Both the position numbers and the translations under genes were made by a program. Positions 4,595 to 5,749 of a stretch of DNA of 5,749 nucleotides are shown one piece after another; position 1 is the stretch's first letter; each line of letters opens with the position of its first letter. The notes under the pieces are model-generated. The model searched no databases, was not told where the DNA came from, and worked only from the letters and a program-made list of their open reading frames with translations. The stretch is from Candidatus Nomurabacteria bacterium (GTDB taxonomy: Bacteria > Patescibacteriota > Minisyncoccia > Phycocordibacterales > UBA9973). Where the stretch lies: the NCBI GenBank assembly GCA_943356395.1, contig CALRFC010000032.1:2906-8654 (forward strand), written 5' to 3'.

Positions 4595-5323
4595 ATGGAC
4601 TTATACGAATTGTTCAAATCCCACCGAAACGCGAAAATCGGCGGCGGTTACGACCCGAAAAGAATACTTTTCCATCAGTTGAATATCCTGATGCGAAATG
4701 ATTTGATCACCGAAAAAGATGGAGAGGAAATCGATGACTGGTTTGGAAGCCATCCTGAATTCAAAGAAAATATCTATTGTAAGGAAAATGTAAGAGGAAG
4801 AATTCCTTTTATCATCTGCCCCAATCCAGCGAATTACACGACTTACGAAGCTCTTGTAAAAGCCGTCGATCTGGGAGATCAGAAACGAAACACTTTGTTT
4901 CTGGACAGCAAAAAAATTACCGATACTTGCTCTCCCAAGAAAAATAACTTCACCGCATCAATAGTTTGCGGAATCGAAACGGGAATCATGGCCAAAAATG
5001 ACTTGCTTAAAGGAAAGACACTGGCGAAAGCAGATGATTTCTTCTTGAAAGGAATCGAAACGACCGGAAGCCAGCAAAAATCCGAGCGCATCTTTTTTTA
5101 CGAAGCGCTCATGCTCTTGATTTACTATCCTGAAATTCTGGATGTATGGGACGGCATCCAAGCCGCCGGTTCATATTATGAATCCGACAACAAGAGGCAG
5201 TCGCTTCGTTTGTACTGGCTGAACGATCGTCCATGGCGATTCTTAAAAATCGCAAAAGAAGAATCGCCGATTTTTGACAAAAGATTCGTCGCGCCAAAAG
5301 TCGGCGAACGATTTACTTTTTAA
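4595..5323 (+). CDS. Uncharacterised 242-residue protein, possibly DUF5701-like
   Basis: No confident family. From memory, and without a search, the layout recalls DUF5701 proteins: a hydrophobic strand with RIPFIICPNPANYTTYEALVKAVDL (69-93), a central variable part, then a helical block (FFYEALMLLIYYPEILDVWDGI, 167-188) and a closing basic/aromatic part (SLRLYWLNDRPWRFLKIA, 203-220). That assignment is tentative. No signal peptide or convincing membrane helix is seen, so the protein is probably cytoplasmic. Four cysteines (62, 75, 112, 125) are scattered and do not form a standard zinc motif. The start at 4595 fits the short leader behind the promoter; an out-of-frame ATG at 4576 stops quickly. 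It forms a single-gene unit with strong promoter and terminator, divergent from rplY. Four lines counted by hand averaged about 41% GC, lower than prfA and the hydrolase. Confidence 0.88.
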   Translation: MDLYELFKSHRNAKIGGGYDPKRILFHQLNILMRNDLITEKDGEEIDDWFGSHPEFKENIYCKENVRGRIPFIICPNPANYTTYEALVKAVDLGDQKRNTLFLDSKKITDTCSPKKNNFTASIVCGIETGIMAKNDLLKGKTLAKADDFFLKGIETTGSQQKSERIFFYEALMLLIYYPEILDVWDGIQAAGSYYESDNKRQSLRLYWLNDRPWRFLKIAKEESPIFDKRFVAPKVGERFTF

Positions 5324-5342
5324 TTTTCAGCAAACTTACCTC

Positions 5343-5366
5343 ACCCCGCATAGTCGCGGGGTTTTT
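5343..5366 (+). terminator. Intrinsic terminator of the 4595-5323 gene
   Basis: ACCCCGC (5343-5349) pairs with GCGGGGT (5356-5362) around a 6-base loop, followed by a run of T to 5366. It begins 20 bases after the TAA stop. Confidence 0.9.
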
Positions 5367-5371
5367 ATATG

Positions 5372-5405
5372 CATGCAAACTCTGACATATGTCAGAGTTT
5401 GCATG
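5372..5405. repeat. Perfect 34-bp palindrome, no spacer
   Basis: Arms of 17 bp (5372-5388 with 5389-5405) meet directly at the centre GACATATGTC. It starts six bases after the T-run of the rightward terminator. No T-tract follows on either strand. It is the first of three palindromes in the convergent intergenic region and unrelated in sequence to the other two apart from a shared CATATG centre with the third. Confidence 0.95.
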
Positions 5406-5413
5406 TTAGGTCA

Positions 5414-5471
5414 TTTTCAAAATGTATACTATAAACACACGGTCGTGTGTTTATAGTATACATTTTGAAAA
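5414..5471. repeat. Perfect 58-bp palindrome with a 2-base spacer
   Basis: Arms of 28 bp (5414-5441 with 5444-5471) are perfect complements, separated only by GT. The centre is CACACGGTCGTGTG and the outer arms are AT-rich (TTTTCAAAATGTATAC). It is the longest inverted repeat in the window. It contains no ORF, shows no flanking target duplication, and has no T-tract beyond it. Confidence 0.95.
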
Positions 5472-5495
5472 ATTGAAAACCTGCAGATTTTATAT

Positions 5496-5541
5496 TCTTC
5501 ACCTACTAATTCGAGCATATGCTCGAATTAGTAGGTGAAGA
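5496..5541. repeat. Perfect 46-bp palindrome, no spacer
   Basis: Arms of 23 bp (5496-5518 with 5519-5541) meet at the centre GAGCATATGCTC. It lies 24 bases after the stop of the leftward oxidase, so it would form the first hairpin in that mRNA's 3' UTR. No T-tract follows on the minus strand. Confidence 0.95.
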
Positions 5542-5565
5542 GAATTGCCGTAATTTTTTCAAAAA

Positions 5566-5749
5566 TTATTCCTTAAAATCCCCTCTTGATAGATATTTCT
5601 CAATGTCGGCTTTTGTCACGCCGACTTTTTTGTGCGGATTGAAGATTTTCTCCGGATCGAAAATGTCTTTGACTTTTGCAAAGAGTCCGACGATTTCGGG
5701 CCCGTATTGTTTGAGCAAAAAAGGCGATCGGATGATGCCGTCGTTGTGC
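5566..5749 (-). CDS. C-terminal end of an FAD-linked oxidase (GlcD/D-lactate dehydrogenase type), partial
   Basis: Only the last 60 codons are inside the window; the gene enters from the right edge and ends in TAA at 5566-5568. The peptide begins HNDGIIRSPFLLKQYGPEIV and contains VKDIFDPEKIFNPHKK (26-41). This matches the closing segment of the FAD-oxidase C-terminal domain, where a (H)xDG-R-P-L stretch is followed by L-xx-VK-xx-FDP-xx-I-NP-K. Members such as glycolate oxidase GlcD and D-lactate dehydrogenase oxidise 2-hydroxy acids using bound FAD. The substrate cannot be told from this fragment. About 20 residues follow the FNP motif, a modest C-terminal extension. The gene converges on the 4595-5323 gene across the three-palindrome region. 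Confidence 0.85.
   Translation of the reverse strand, partial: HNDGIIRSPFLLKQYGPEIVGLFAKVKDIFDPEKIFNPHKKVGVTKADIEKYLSRGDFKE

Noticed and set aside
4576..4674. Alternative ATG before the 242-residue gene
   Set aside because: It is in a different frame, overlaps the -10 hexamer and reaches a stop after about 40 codons.
5274..5456. 60-codon rightward ORF over the first palindromes
   Set aside because: It starts inside the preceding gene and runs through a terminator and two palindromes, so its sequence is dictated by the repeats.
5414..5471. Miniature transposable element
   Set aside because: No target-site duplication flanks it, it has no non-palindromic interior, and there is no second copy in the window.
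5372..5541. CRISPR array
   Set aside because: The three units have different sequences and lengths and are palindromes, not a direct repeat with spacers.

Overview
The window looks like chromosomal DNA from a small-genome bacterium, most probably a Patescibacteria/CPR lineage such as Parcubacteria. This is inferred from several things together: a shortened release factor 1, small single-gene transcription units each with its own promoter and terminator, almost no Shine-Dalgarno sequences, an envelope hydrolase of the coiled-coil plus lytic-transglycosylase type, and two proteins I cannot place. No 16S gene or other decisive marker is present. UGA is used as an ordinary stop, so the UGA=Gly lineages (Gracilibacteria, SR1/Absconditabacteria) are not indicated.

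Layout from left to right. Positions 1-127 are mostly intergenic, with a doubtful ORF running off the left edge. prfA (128-1108, -) and rpmE (1166-1378, -) are separated by a 57-nt gap packed with a hairpin terminator and a -10 box. A divergent promoter region (1379-1463) serves rpmE leftward and an unknown 227-residue protein rightward (1464-2147, +). Its intrinsic terminator contains the stop codon in its loop. A 35-bp palindrome (2178-2212) then abuts the stop of a secreted coiled-coil lytic transglycosylase (2213-3595, -). The next 201 bp (3596-3796) hold three stem-loops in series, joined by a repeated 14-bp linker and ending in a strong terminator for bL25 (rplY, 3797-4459, -). Divergent from rplY is an unknown 242-residue protein (4595-5323, +) with a textbook promoter and terminator. 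After it come three unrelated perfect palindromes (34, 58 and 46 bp). The 60-codon 3' end of a leftward FAD-linked oxidase closes the window.

The genes do not form one pathway. prfA, rpmE and rplY are translation genes, the lytic transglycosylase is an envelope remodelling enzyme, and the oxidase is metabolic. The two rightward genes are of unknown function and are visibly more AT-rich than the leftward conserved genes. The most distinctive material is non-coding. At least two leftward genes have a TATAAT box exactly six bases before the ATG, which predicts leaderless mRNAs. Long near-perfect or perfect palindromes also sit at gene 3' ends, several of them without the U-tract expected of an intrinsic terminator.
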